A stretch of DNA of 15,359 bases. Origin: an uncultured bacterium (GTDB lineage Bacteria; Bacillota; Clostridia; TANB77; CAG-508). Location: positions 1 to 15,359 of the forward strand of contig CAJMRU010000007.1 of NCBI GenBank assembly GCA_905215845.1, written 5' to 3'. Under the pieces are notes generated by a model, which searched no databases, was not told the origin of the DNA, and saw nothing but the letters and a program-made list of their open reading frames with translations. Both the position numbers and the translations under genes were made by a program. Below are positions 1 through 6,690 of the stretch, piece after piece (positions within the stretch are counted from its first letter, which is position 1; every line of letters starts with the position of its first letter).

Positions 1-2
1 AA

Positions 3-800
3 AAAGATATTGAAATTATTAAATTAAGAACTATTTGTCGTTTTAAATTTGATGTTAAAAAATCTCAATCAAAAGCTAAAGTACAATTGGTTACTTGCCT
101 TGATATTGCATTCCCAGAGCTTAGTAATTTCTTTAACGGCAATTTACATATTAAATCTTCTTATGCTTTACTTACTAAATACCCAACTGCTAAAATTATT
201 GCTAATACTAGAATTGATGCTCTATCAAATTTATTATACTCTGCATCAAAAGGACATTTTAAAACTGATAAAGCAATTGCTCTCAAAGAATTAGCTAAAC
301 ATTCTATTGCAATGGACAACCCTGCAATTGGTAAACAAATTCAAATGTTAATCGAGCAAATCCAAATGCTTCAAAAACAAATAGATTTGCTCGATATCGA
401 CATTACCAATATCATGGAAAAACTTAATTCCCCAATTTTGTCAATTCCTGGTATTGGTATATGGTTAGGTGCCATCATTATTAGTGAAATTGGTGATATT
501 ACTCGCTTTCGCTCTGCTACAAAATTACTTGCTTTCGCTGGGTTAGATCCTTCGGTTAGACAATCTGGTAACTTTAATGCTACTAACACTAAAATTTCAA
601 AGAGAGGTTCTAAGCATTTACGTTTTGCAATCAATTATGCAGCTGAACTGATTATTTGGAATGATAATACCTTTTATCAATATTATACCATGAAATTGGC
701 ACAAGGCAAATCTTATTTAAATGCAATTGGACATGTTGCTCATAAATTAACTAGAGTAATTTTTAAATTGCTTACAACAAACACAACATTTAAAGCTTAA
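3..800 (+). CDS. IS110-family transposase, 5'-truncated by the window edge
   Basis: The frame is open from the left edge to a TAA at 798-800, so the N-terminus lies outside the window. The C-terminal half carries the Transposase_20 signature of IS110 enzymes: a helix-hairpin-helix-like SIPGIGIWLGAIIISEIGD stretch, then FRSATKLLAFAGLDP, an RQSGNF segment with the serine this family uses as nucleophile, and SKRGSKHLR. Upstream, VTCLDIAFPEL resembles the end of the N-terminal RuvC-like DEDD domain; most of that domain is not visible. IS110 enzymes are RNA-guided DEDD/serine recombinases. A TTG at 87 could be called as a start, but it would cut into a conserved region and the frame continues upstream of it, so I treat the gene as partial. 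Inverted repeats follow directly downstream. Confidence 0.9.
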   Translation, partial: KDIEIIKLRTICRFKFDVKKSQSKAKVQLVTCLDIAFPELSNFFNGNLHIKSSYALLTKYPTAKIIANTRIDALSNLLYSASKGHFKTDKAIALKELAKHSIAMDNPAIGKQIQMLIEQIQMLQKQIDLLDIDITNIMEKLNSPILSIPGIGIWLGAIIISEIGDITRFRSATKLLAFAGLDPSVRQSGNFNATNTKISKRGSKHLRFAINYAAELIIWNDNTFYQYYTMKLAQGKSYLNAIGHVAHKLTRVIFKLLTTNTTFKA

Positions 801-835
801 GTTAACAAATTTCCAAAGTACATATTCCCATTATT

Positions 836-868
836 TAACAGTTTTAAAATTTAATTTTGAAACTGTTA
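836..868 (+). terminator. Stem-loop 3' of the IS110 transposase, nested in larger inverted arms
   Basis: TAACAGTTT (836-844) pairs with AAACTGTTA (860-868). The stem extends inward through one T-G wobble and four A-T pairs to a 5-nt loop. Outside it, AACAAA and TTTCCA (804-815) are complementary to TGGAAA (876-881) and TTTGTT (888-893), giving a nested structure over 804-893. It could terminate the transposase transcript, or belong to the right end of the element and its guide (bridge) RNA. The sequence alone does not decide. Confidence 0.5.
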
Positions 869-893
869 TTAGTTATGGAAATTTTTATTTGTT

Positions 894-1164
894 CAAAAAA
901 TTAAAATTATTTTCATTTTTTCTATTGACAATTAATAGTTAGTCTCCATATTGTTTTATAAATTAATGTATATATTTTTTTAAAGTTTAGCACTATTGTC
1001 TTTGTTCTGCAATATTTTTTATAACAAATAATTAATTTATTGGATATTAATCTTACAACAGCTATTAGTTTTACAAACCATGTTTTACTTTTGCATTTTA
1101 CCAATTTTATTTAATAACATTTGAAAATTTCTTCTTTTTTGGAACTAAATTTTACAATAATCTT
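894..1164. other. AT-rich intergenic stretch with no supported gene
   Basis: Between the inverted repeats after the IS110 gene and the stop of the transglycosylase I see only AT-rich DNA. A 60-codon minus-strand frame here has no convincing Shine-Dalgarno site or recognisable protein features. No clear terminator for the transglycosylase operon is visible. The insertion-sequence right end should lie somewhere in or before this stretch, but I cannot place it. Confidence 0.5.
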
Positions 1165-1857
1165 TTACTTGCTTAATACTTTATTTTTTTCATTTTCTGT
1201 CAAATAACCATACTTAACCATTTTTTCAGCAACTTGTTTTTGTCTTTGTTTAGCTAATTCTGGATTTTGTGTCGGTGCATATACTGAAGGTGCATTTGGT
1301 ATTCCTGCTAACATAATACATTCACTATCACTTAAATTAGTAATTGATTTTCCAAAATAACCTTTTGCTACATCTTTTATATTATAATATCCATTTCCAA
1401 AATAAATAGTATTTATATACAATTCTAAAATTTCATTTTTAGTATATTGTTTTTCTAATTCAAAAGCAACAAATACTTCTGCTACTTTTCTAGTAATTTT
1501 CTTTTCTTGTGTAAAATATTCATTTTTAGCAATTTGTTGTGTTATGGTACTTCCTCCTTCAACAAAACTCATTGCTTTTATATCATTTATAATAGCTCGT
1601 CCTATTGCAATTACATCAATTCCATTATGTTCATAAAATCTGTGGTCTTCTACTGATATTACTGCATTTATATATATTTGTGGCAATTCTGAAAGCTTTG
1701 TATAATTTTCCTTTTGTCTTATTTCTTCTACTTTTTCTTGTATAGGCATTTCTTGAATTGCCTCTTTATACATATTATATCCATTTCCTATTATCAACAA
1801 TCCTAAGCTAGTTAATATTAATATTAGTATAATTAAAAACTTTACAAATTTTTTCAT
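1165..1857 (-). CDS. Monofunctional peptidoglycan glycosyltransferase (GT51)
   Basis: This 230-aa protein polymerises lipid II into glycan strands on the outer face of the membrane. A single N-terminal membrane segment (residues 5-24) is followed by the GT51 motifs in order: EDHRFYEHNG with catalytic Glu70, GGSTITQQIAKN (101-112), RKVAEVFVAFELE (123-135, second conserved Glu127) and the IYFGNGYYNI block (151-160). There is no transpeptidase domain, so it is a stand-alone transglycosylase rather than a class A PBP; the length is normal for that group. The start is set by GAGGTGG seven bases before ATG 1857. It is last in a minus-strand operon behind a Bce-type ABC transporter and an anchored protein, suggesting a shared role in the response to cell-wall stress (inference). 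Confidence 0.92.
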   Translation of the reverse strand: MKKFVKFLIILILILTSLGLLIIGNGYNMYKEAIQEMPIQEKVEEIRQKENYTKLSELPQIYINAVISVEDHRFYEHNGIDVIAIGRAIINDIKAMSFVEGGSTITQQIAKNEYFTQEKKITRKVAEVFVAFELEKQYTKNEILELYINTIYFGNGYYNIKDVAKGYFGKSITNLSDSECIMLAGIPNAPSVYAPTQNPELAKQRQKQVAEKMVKYGYLTENEKNKVLSK

Positions 1858-1893
1858 ATATTGCCACCTCGGTTCTACAAATTATTTTTCGAT

Positions 1894-2394
1894 TTATTTT
1901 ATTTCTATTTCTACATTTCCTGAAAAATTATTTCCTTCTAAAATTATATAATTGCTTCCATCTAATATTTCTATTGTTTTAGAAACTTCTCCATTTCCTT
2001 CTATTAATATATTTTTTGATATTTTTCCATTAGCTAAATATATAACTGCATCTCCTGATTCTTTATTTAAGTGTATATTAATTTCTAACTTATTTCCTAG
2101 CTTTCGTTCAACATCGGTCCCTCCAAATAGTATTTCTGTTCCATCATACTTTTTGTAACCTGCATTATATGTCCCTGTATATTTATCAATTCCAAAAGTT
2201 CTTTTTCCTTGTAGCTTATTATCTGTTGTTAAAGCTTTATCTCCAAGTTCTGATATTTTTTGATTAAATTGATTTAATACTTCTTCTTTGTTAAAGTCTA
2301 TATTTGGTACTATATTAAATATACCTGTAAAAATAATTGTAATTATTAGTAAAAATAAAATTATAAAAACTTTAAAAATCCCAAATATTTGCAT
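1894..2394 (-). CDS. Membrane-anchored extracytoplasmic protein of unknown function
   Basis: I do not recognise this 166-aa protein. It has one strongly hydrophobic N-terminal segment (about residues 7-29), then a hydrophilic domain. The second half alternates short hydrophobic stretches with Gly and Asn (ISKNILIEGNGEVSK, NYIILEGNNFSGNVEIEIK), which reads as a beta-rich fold exposed outside the membrane. No cysteine follows the hydrophobic segment, so it is not a typical lipoprotein. It starts 4 nt after the permease stop, and its Shine-Dalgarno AGAGAGGAAG lies inside the permease 3' end, so translation is probably coupled. It sits between the ABC permease and the transglycosylase and may be an extracellular partner of either. 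Confidence 0.8.
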   Translation of the reverse strand: MQIFGIFKVFIILFLLIITIIFTGIFNIVPNIDFNKEEVLNQFNQKISELGDKALTTDNKLQGKRTFGIDKYTGTYNAGYKKYDGTEILFGGTDVERKLGNKLEINIHLNKESGDAVIYLANGKISKNILIEGNGEVSKTIEILDGSNYIILEGNNFSGNVEIEIK

Positions 2395-2398
2395 ATGA

Positions 2399-4492
2399 TT
2401 AATCTTCCTCTCTTATTATATTTTTACTTTCTAAGTATGTTGCTAAGAAGTATAAACCATATATTCCTCCGATAACTATTACAGATACTATAATTGATGG
2501 TAATAAATCTTCTGGACTGCATAATCCAGCCATCATTGACATTGCAAATTGAATTCCAAAAATTGAATGTACTACTGCTAAAATCAATGGTAATATGAAG
2601 AATATACCTATCTGTCTAAATAATGCTCTATTAATCATTTTTTCATCTGCACCAATTCTTCTTAAAATCCTATATCTTTGCTTATTATCTGAACTTTCTG
2701 TTAATTGTTTTAATGCTAATATTGCTGAACTTGCTATTAAGAATATTATTCCTAAATATATTGCTATAAATGTAATAATTGTTGCCACTCCTACACTTGA
2801 TGATATTACAACAATTTTTGTTAATCCATCAACTTGAACTCCATTTTCTAACATTTTTTTAGCAACTTCTGAATCTCTTTCTGCCAACATTTCATCTATT
2901 TTTTCTTTTTCATCTTCTGAATCTGTATTATAGTTTGCAGCTAAAAGTGATTGTTCTTTCATATCTTCTGTTAAGTTACAACTATCTGGTACTAGGACAA
3001 TACCTCCATTTGTATGGCTAGTTGATATCATAATAAAGCCTTCTTTACATTCATCATATTTTGGTTTATATTTCTTACCATTAACTGTTATTTCCGTATT
3101 ATCTCTTAGACTAGAATCTCTTAAAACTTTTAATGAGTCAAAATCACATAGTACCATATATTCATCATCATTTAATGAATATTCTTCTTGGCCATATAGC
3201 CTTGCAATTTTATTATAGTCCGATATCTTTACAATTGTTTCAGGCAAGTCAAATCCCATCATCATTGAATACTCATTTTTTATTCTTTCATACTGTTTTC
3301 CAAAACTATCTTTTAGTGTTAATTCATTTGTTTCATAAATTGGTATTTCCACTATATCTTTTAATAGACTCATATCAAATCCAGCTTTACTTAATGACTC
3401 TTCCATTGTAATTCTTGATTCGTCTATTTCTTGTTGTGTATATTTCTTTGTATCTCCTTTTGATGTAGTATAATTTTCCGGAAGATTTACAGTTTTATAT
3501 AAATTCAAATCTACTGGAGTCATTTCTTTTAAATCCTTTTGCATTGTATTTCTTAATGAAAATGCAGAAGATAAAATACTTATAGTCATAAATAACATTA
3601 AACAAATCAAACTTATACTTATTACTGTTGTATTTATTTTATTATTTAATTGTCTTAATACAAACATATTTGCATCTTTATAATACACCTTTTTCCTTGT
3701 TTGCACAACTTTTAATATAAATCCTGATAAAGACCAGAAGAATAATATAGTTGCAACAATTCCACTTAATATGATTGGTATTAATTTATCTACTGTTGAA
3801 AGTGTCTTTACTCCACCTGTAACTTTATAATAATCATAAGCTAATATTCCTATTGAAATTAGGAACACTATAATACAAATTATTGGATTCTTTATTTTTA
3901 CTGTTTCATTTTTCTTATTTGCTGTAAGTAAATTTATTAATTTATATTTTGAAATTGTAATTGCATTAAATATAATTACTACTAAATACATAATTGCAAA
4001 ATATATACAAGTTTTTATACAAGCTGTTTTTGAAAATACAAATGTAAATTCACTCATATCTGCTTCAAATAATTTTGCTACTAAAATTGACATAAATTGT
4101 GCGCCTAAGACACCTACTAATATTCCTACTGCAAGTGAAATAATTCCTATAAATATTGTCTCTAATAATATTATTTTAGAAATTTGTCTTTTTCCCATTC
4201 CTAAGGTCATATATATACCAAATTCTTTTTTTCTTCGATTTACTATAAAATTATTTGCATAAACAATTAATAATGCTAGAATAACTGCAACAAATACAGA
4301 TACCAATCCCAACATATTAATCATTAATGTTATAATATCTTTTGTTGATTTAGATACTTGTAACATTGCTTGTTGGCTATCTAATGAGTTAAACATGTAG
4401 AAAATTGCTATTCCTAAAACTAAAGTTAAGAAATATATTGCATAATCTTTAAAACTCTTTTTTATATTTTTTAAAGATAATTTAAATAACAT
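2399..4492 (-). CDS. Bce-type FtsX-like ABC transporter permease
   Basis: This 697-aa membrane protein has the architecture of BceB/VraG permeases, which move or sense cell-wall-active antimicrobial peptides. An N-terminal membrane helix follows SLKNIKKSFKDYAIYF. Two FtsX-type blocks are visible: VNRRKKEFGIYMTLGMGKRQ near residues 85-104, and QRYRILRRIGADEKMINRAL in the C-terminal third. A long hydrophilic region between them (about 315-560), with acidic and Lys-rich parts, matches the large extracellular loop that defines Bce permeases. The start is supported by GGAGGTG ahead of ATG 4492. It overlaps the end of the ATPase gene by 11 nt, as in a co-translated transporter pair. No histidine kinase or response regulator gene, the usual neighbours, is in the window. 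Confidence 0.92.
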   Translation of the reverse strand: MLFKLSLKNIKKSFKDYAIYFLTLVLGIAIFYMFNSLDSQQAMLQVSKSTKDIITLMINMLGLVSVFVAVILALLIVYANNFIVNRRKKEFGIYMTLGMGKRQISKIILLETIFIGIISLAVGILVGVLGAQFMSILVAKLFEADMSEFTFVFSKTACIKTCIYFAIMYLVVIIFNAITISKYKLINLLTANKKNETVKIKNPIICIIVFLISIGILAYDYYKVTGGVKTLSTVDKLIPIILSGIVATILFFWSLSGFILKVVQTRKKVYYKDANMFVLRQLNNKINTTVISISLICLMLFMTISILSSAFSLRNTMQKDLKEMTPVDLNLYKTVNLPENYTTSKGDTKKYTQQEIDESRITMEESLSKAGFDMSLLKDIVEIPIYETNELTLKDSFGKQYERIKNEYSMMMGFDLPETIVKISDYNKIARLYGQEEYSLNDDEYMVLCDFDSLKVLRDSSLRDNTEITVNGKKYKPKYDECKEGFIMISTSHTNGGIVLVPDSCNLTEDMKEQSLLAANYNTDSEDEKEKIDEMLAERDSEVAKKMLENGVQVDGLTKIVVISSSVGVATIITFIAIYLGIIFLIASSAILALKQLTESSDNKQRYRILRRIGADEKMINRALFRQIGIFFILPLILAVVHSIFGIQFAMSMMAGLCSPEDLLPSIIVSVIVIGGIYGLYFLATYLESKNIIREED

Positions 4493-5249
4493 CGCCTAGT
4501 TCACCTCCTAATAGAGTTTGAACTTCTATTATTTTCTCAAAGAATTGTTTTCTTGTATCTTCACCTTTTACCAATTCATTAAAAATCTTTCCATCTTTTA
4601 TAAATAGTATTCTATTTGCATAACTAGCAGTAAATGAATCATGTGTTACCATTAATATAGTTGCATTAAAATCATTATTTAAAGCTTCTAAATTTTCTAA
4701 TAATTGCCTTGCTGACTTTGAATCCAATGCCCCAGTTGGCTCATCTGCTAATATTAACTTAGGGTTTGTTATTATAGCTCTTGCTGATGCAACTCTTTGC
4801 TTTTGTCCTCCTGAAATTTGATATGGATATTTATTTAATATTTCTGTTATTCCAAGTTGATTAGCAACTTTTTCAACTCTTTTATCTATCTCCTTAGCAT
4901 TTACTTTTTGTATAGTTAAGGCTAAAGCTATATTCTCACGAGCTGTTAGTGTATCTAAAAGGTTAAAATCTTGAAATATAAATCCCAATTCTTCTCTTCT
5001 AAATTTGTTTAGCTTATTTCCTTTTAGCTTTGTAATATCTTGATTGTTTATTACAATTTTTCCTGAAGTTACTCTATCTATTGTAGAAATACAATTTAAT
5101 AATGTGGTTTTACCTGAGCCAGATGCTCCCATTATTCCTATAAATTCTCCTTCATTTACTGTGAAACTAATATTATCTATGGCTTTTGTTAGATTAGATT
5201 TGTTTCCATAGTATTTTTCTATATTTTTTACTTCTAATATATTGTTCAT
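4482..5249 (-). CDS. Bce-type ABC transporter ATP-binding protein
   Basis: This 255-aa cytoplasmic ATPase energises the FtsX-like permease encoded just downstream. All nucleotide-binding motifs are intact: Walker A GASGSGKTT (41-49), Q-loop in IFQDFNLLD (91-99), signature ISGGQKQRV (145-153), Walker B LILADE with the catalytic Glu170, the D-loop in GALDSKS, and the H-loop His203 in MVTHDS. Together with the neighbouring permease this fits the MacB/LolD/BceA class. Start ATG 5249 is preceded by AAAGGAG. It is the first gene of a four-gene minus-strand operon and has a strong sigma-A-like promoter 39 nt upstream. Confidence 0.95.
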   Translation of the reverse strand: MNNILEVKNIEKYYGNKSNLTKAIDNISFTVNEGEFIGIMGASGSGKTTLLNCISTIDRVTSGKIVINNQDITKLKGNKLNKFRREELGFIFQDFNLLDTLTARENIALALTIQKVNAKEIDKRVEKVANQLGITEILNKYPYQISGGQKQRVASARAIITNPKLILADEPTGALDSKSARQLLENLEALNNDFNATILMVTHDSFTASYANRILFIKDGKIFNELVKGEDTRKQFFEKIIEVQTLLGGELGDVI

Positions 5250-5273
5250 TGAAAAACAACTCCTTTCGCATAT

Positions 5274-5288
5274 TTAAGATTATCTTAA
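5274..5288. promoter_or_regulatory. Palindrome at the start of the ABC operon transcript
   Basis: TTAAGAT-T-ATCTTAA is a perfect 7-bp inverted repeat with a one-base centre. It abuts the -10 box on the downstream side and covers the expected transcription start, so it is a plausible operator. The repressor is unknown. Confidence 0.4.
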
Positions 5289-5316
5289 TTATACGAGAGG
5301 AGTTTGTTTTATGCAA
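5288..5316 (-). promoter_or_regulatory. Sigma-A-type promoter of the ABC transporter operon
   Basis: On the minus strand TTGCAT (5316-5311) and a perfect TATAAT (5293-5288) are separated by exactly 17 nt. The predicted transcript starts about 30 nt upstream of the ATPase start codon. Confidence 0.75.
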
Positions 5317-5324
5317 TTCTTTTT

Positions 5325-5342
5325 GCTTACATTTAGCTTACA
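5325..5342. promoter_or_regulatory. Direct heptamer repeats upstream of the -35, likely regulator site
   Basis: GCTTACA occurs at 5325-5331 and again at 5336-5342, an 11-bp period that puts both copies on one face of the helix. They begin 9 nt upstream of the -35 box. This is the usual placement for OmpR-family response-regulator half-sites, which control many Bce transporters. The regulator itself is not in the window, so its identity is inference. Confidence 0.4.
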
Positions 5343-5457
5343 GTTTTGTAATATTTCAATCTTTTTTTGTATTTTCTATATATGTTGATAATAGTGCATT
5401 TCATTGATTTATCAATATTTTTTATAGTTTTCAAGAACTATCTAAAACTATGAAAAA

Positions 5458-5491
5458 CTACCCTGTTAGTAACAAATTAGTAACAGGGTAG
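5458..5491 (-). terminator. Rho-independent terminator of the 34-aa gene
   Basis: An 11-bp perfect stem, CTACCCTGTTA (5458-5468) with TAACAGGGTAG (5481-5491), encloses a 12-nt loop. On the minus strand it is followed directly by TTTTT and begins 7 nt after the stop codon of the small gene at 5499. The 13-bp direct repeat TAGTAACAAATTA seen here falls partly inside this hairpin. Confidence 0.8.
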
Positions 5492-5498
5492 TAACAAA

Positions 5499-5603
5499 TT
5501 ATTGCTTCCAATTAAAGCCATCAATAACACCTTTTCTATATACTTTTTTAGTATATTTTTTAAAAATATATGCTAAAATTTTATCAAATAAATTCATTCT
5601 CAT
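5499..5603 (-). CDS. Small basic protein (34 aa) with its own terminator
   Basis: This short frame encodes MRMNLFDKILAYIFKKYT followed by a basic tail ending NWKQ. It has a textbook AGGAGGAG Shine-Dalgarno six bases before ATG 5603 and ends immediately before a strong intrinsic terminator, which is good evidence for a real gene despite its size. The N-terminal half can form an amphipathic or membrane-associating helix and the middle is Lys/Arg rich. I do not recognise it. A small membrane-active peptide, a toxin-like peptide or a phage accessory protein would all fit. A second ATG at codon 3 is possible, but spacing favours the first. It lies between the host transporter operon and the prophage regulatory genes. 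Confidence 0.6.
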   Translation of the reverse strand: MRMNLFDKILAYIFKKYTKKVYRKGVIDGFNWKQ

Positions 5604-5627
5604 AATACTCCTCCTTTTAGAAATATT

Positions 5628-5639
5628 AGAGATATCTCT
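5628..5639. promoter_or_regulatory. 12-bp palindrome upstream of the 34-aa gene
   Basis: AGAGATATCTCT is a perfect 12-bp palindrome 25 nt upstream of the 34-aa start codon and just downstream of a TGGTAAAAT extended -10-like sequence on the minus strand. This is a position where a bound repressor would block transcription. The call is by inspection only. Confidence 0.35.
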
Positions 5640-5749
5640 TATTCTATTTTACCATATTATGTAATTTATAATAACTATGTTAGCCGTTAGGTAAAAAATC
5701 CTCTTTGTGTTGGTATCGTTGGCTTACATTATTCGACATATTTCGACTT

Positions 5750-5917
5750 CTATTTTAATTGATTTATTAATTTATCCATGTACTCACTTGTTACATTTTG
5801 TTTTTTTAATAATTCATATTCCATTTTTTCTATACATACAATTGCTTTCTCGTATTCTTCATTTTCTATTGAATTTTTTATATAGTCTAATCTTTCAATA
5901 ATATCATTTGTTTCCAT
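5750..5917 (-). CDS. Small charged helical protein (55 aa), function unknown
   Basis: The frame encodes 55 residues beginning METNDIIERLDYIKNSI and ending NQLK. It is dominated by Glu, Lys and Ile/Leu in a pattern expected for one or two alpha helices, with no membrane segment. GAGGTG precedes ATG 5917 by seven bases, and a near-consensus promoter (TTTACA, 17 nt, TATAAT) lies just upstream, so this is very probably a real gene. It is divergent from the XRE regulator at 6061, and the region between them would hold control sites for both. I do not recognise the family; small helical proteins beside phage repressors are common and mostly unassigned. Confidence 0.7.
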   Translation of the reverse strand: METNDIIERLDYIKNSIENEEYEKAIVCIEKMEYELLKKQNVTSEYMDKLINQLK

Positions 5918-5940
5918 ATACCACACCTCTTTATAGAAGC

Positions 5941-5969
5941 ATTATATCATTTTCTACCTTTATTGTAAA
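5941..5969 (-). promoter_or_regulatory. Promoter of the 55-aa gene
   Basis: On the minus strand TTTACA (5969-5964) and TATAAT (5946-5941) are spaced by 17 nt. The start codon at 5917 is 24 nt beyond the -10, leaving a short leader that contains the GAGGTG ribosome site. Confidence 0.7.
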
Positions 5970-6060
5970 ATAGTTATTCTTTGCTACACTCAACTTTATT
6001 GTAGTTAAAATAAGTCTAAGTTTGTTCTAAAATAATTATTATAGAGAGGTGGTGAATAAA

Positions 6061-6309
6061 ATGATATACCTAAGAGTAAATGAAATCCTAAAAGAAAAGA
6101 AAAAAACAAAATATTGGTTTATTAAAAATATGGAAGGTGGTTATCAATCACTTAGTCATTTAATGGACAATCGAACTACTGGAATACATTTCGATACTTT
6201 AGAAAAAATGTGTGAAATACTAGATTGTGAACCTGGAGATATTATTGTTAGAAAAAGAACTATTAGAAAGAAGGTAAAGAAAGATGAGCAAATTACTAAA
6301 GCAATATAA
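6061..6309 (+). CDS. XRE/Cro-type helix-turn-helix regulator
   Basis: This small DNA-binding protein (82 aa from ATG 6061) matches the short Cro/C1-type HTH family (YozG-like, HTH_26). The order is MIYLRVNEILKEKKKTKYWF, a degenerate recognition region around GGYQSLSHLMDNRTTGI, then the hallmark FDTLEKMCEILDCEPGDII, and a basic C-terminal tail. An upstream GTG at 6049 overlaps the AGAGAGGTGG ribosome site, so ATG 6061 is the better start. It overlaps the next gene by 26 nt, so the two are co-transcribed. Its place at the prophage edge, transcribed opposite to the lysis and tail genes, fits a phage regulator. Confidence 0.88.
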   Translation: MIYLRVNEILKEKKKTKYWFIKNMEGGYQSLSHLMDNRTTGIHFDTLEKMCEILDCEPGDIIVRKRTIRKKVKKDEQITKAI

Positions 6310-6667
6310 CGAATTAAAAAATAAAGATTCCAAAAAAATTTATATTTTTAAAGTTGGTATTTTTTACAATATTTTAAATGAAGATGCAAGAATAGTCTCA
6401 AATGCAATTGGACTAAAACTCACTGATTTAAGTCCTGAAATAGTAAAATGTGGTTTTCCAATCGCCAAATTAGATAAATACACAAATTTACTATCTTCTC
6501 ATAATATACCATTTGAAGTTGTTTCTACTCCTGCATCAAATAATCAAAATACACCGTATGACAATATTATAAAAACTATACAAAATATTAATTTTGATAA
6601 TATAACTTGCAAAGATGCATTTGATTTACTATATAATATACAACAAAAATTAAAAAATATACAATAG
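6284..6667 (+). CDS. Free-standing MutS domain I-like protein, candidate DGR accessory factor
   Basis: This 127-aa protein resembles the N-terminal mismatch-recognition domain of MutS: an opening LKQYNELKNK (MutS has QYLxLK), KIYIFKVGIFYNILNEDARI (MutS ffrvGdFYElFxeDA), then LKLTDL, CGFPIAKLDKY and a closing beta strand PFEVV. The wedge Phe is kept (F27), but the Glu of the Phe-X-Glu mismatch motif is Asn29. No ATPase or clamp domains are present, so it cannot be a complete repair enzyme. MutS-like (MSL) proteins have been reported as accessory genes of DGRs. Here it lies about 2.7 kb from the RT on the opposite strand, so the link is inferred. It overlaps the XRE gene, and its stop codon lies in a terminator stem. 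Confidence 0.75.
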   Translation: MSKLLKQYNELKNKDSKKIYIFKVGIFYNILNEDARIVSNAIGLKLTDLSPEIVKCGFPIAKLDKYTNLLSSHNIPFEVVSTPASNNQNTPYDNIIKTIQNINFDNITCKDAFDLLYNIQQKLKNIQ

Positions 6668-6687
6668 AGGAGCAATTCTCCTCTATT
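6663..6687. terminator. Bidirectional terminator between convergent genes
   Basis: A perfect 10-bp stem AATAGAGGAG / CTCCTCTATT with a 5-nt loop separates the MutS-like gene (plus) from the endolysin (minus), whose stop is 4 nt away. T-rich sequence follows on both strands, so it can serve both transcripts. Confidence 0.75.
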
Positions 6688-6690
6688 AAT

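Noticed and set aside
371..634. 87-codon minus-strand frame
   Set aside because: It is antisense to the IS110 transposase, has no ribosome site and shows no recognisable protein.
922..1104. 60-codon minus-strand frame after the IS110 element
   Set aside because: Basic, low-complexity sequence in AT-rich DNA without start signals.
5467..5501. 13-bp direct repeat TAGTAACAAATTA as an attachment site or CRISPR-like repeat
   Set aside because: There are only two copies, and both are explained by the terminator hairpin and its flanks.
5707..5901. 64-codon plus-strand frame
   Set aside because: It is antisense to the 55-aa gene, which has a promoter and ribosome site; the plus frame has neither.
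6049..6060. Upstream GTG start for the XRE regulator
   Set aside because: It overlaps the ribosome-binding sequence AGAGAGGTGG; ATG 6061 has proper spacing.
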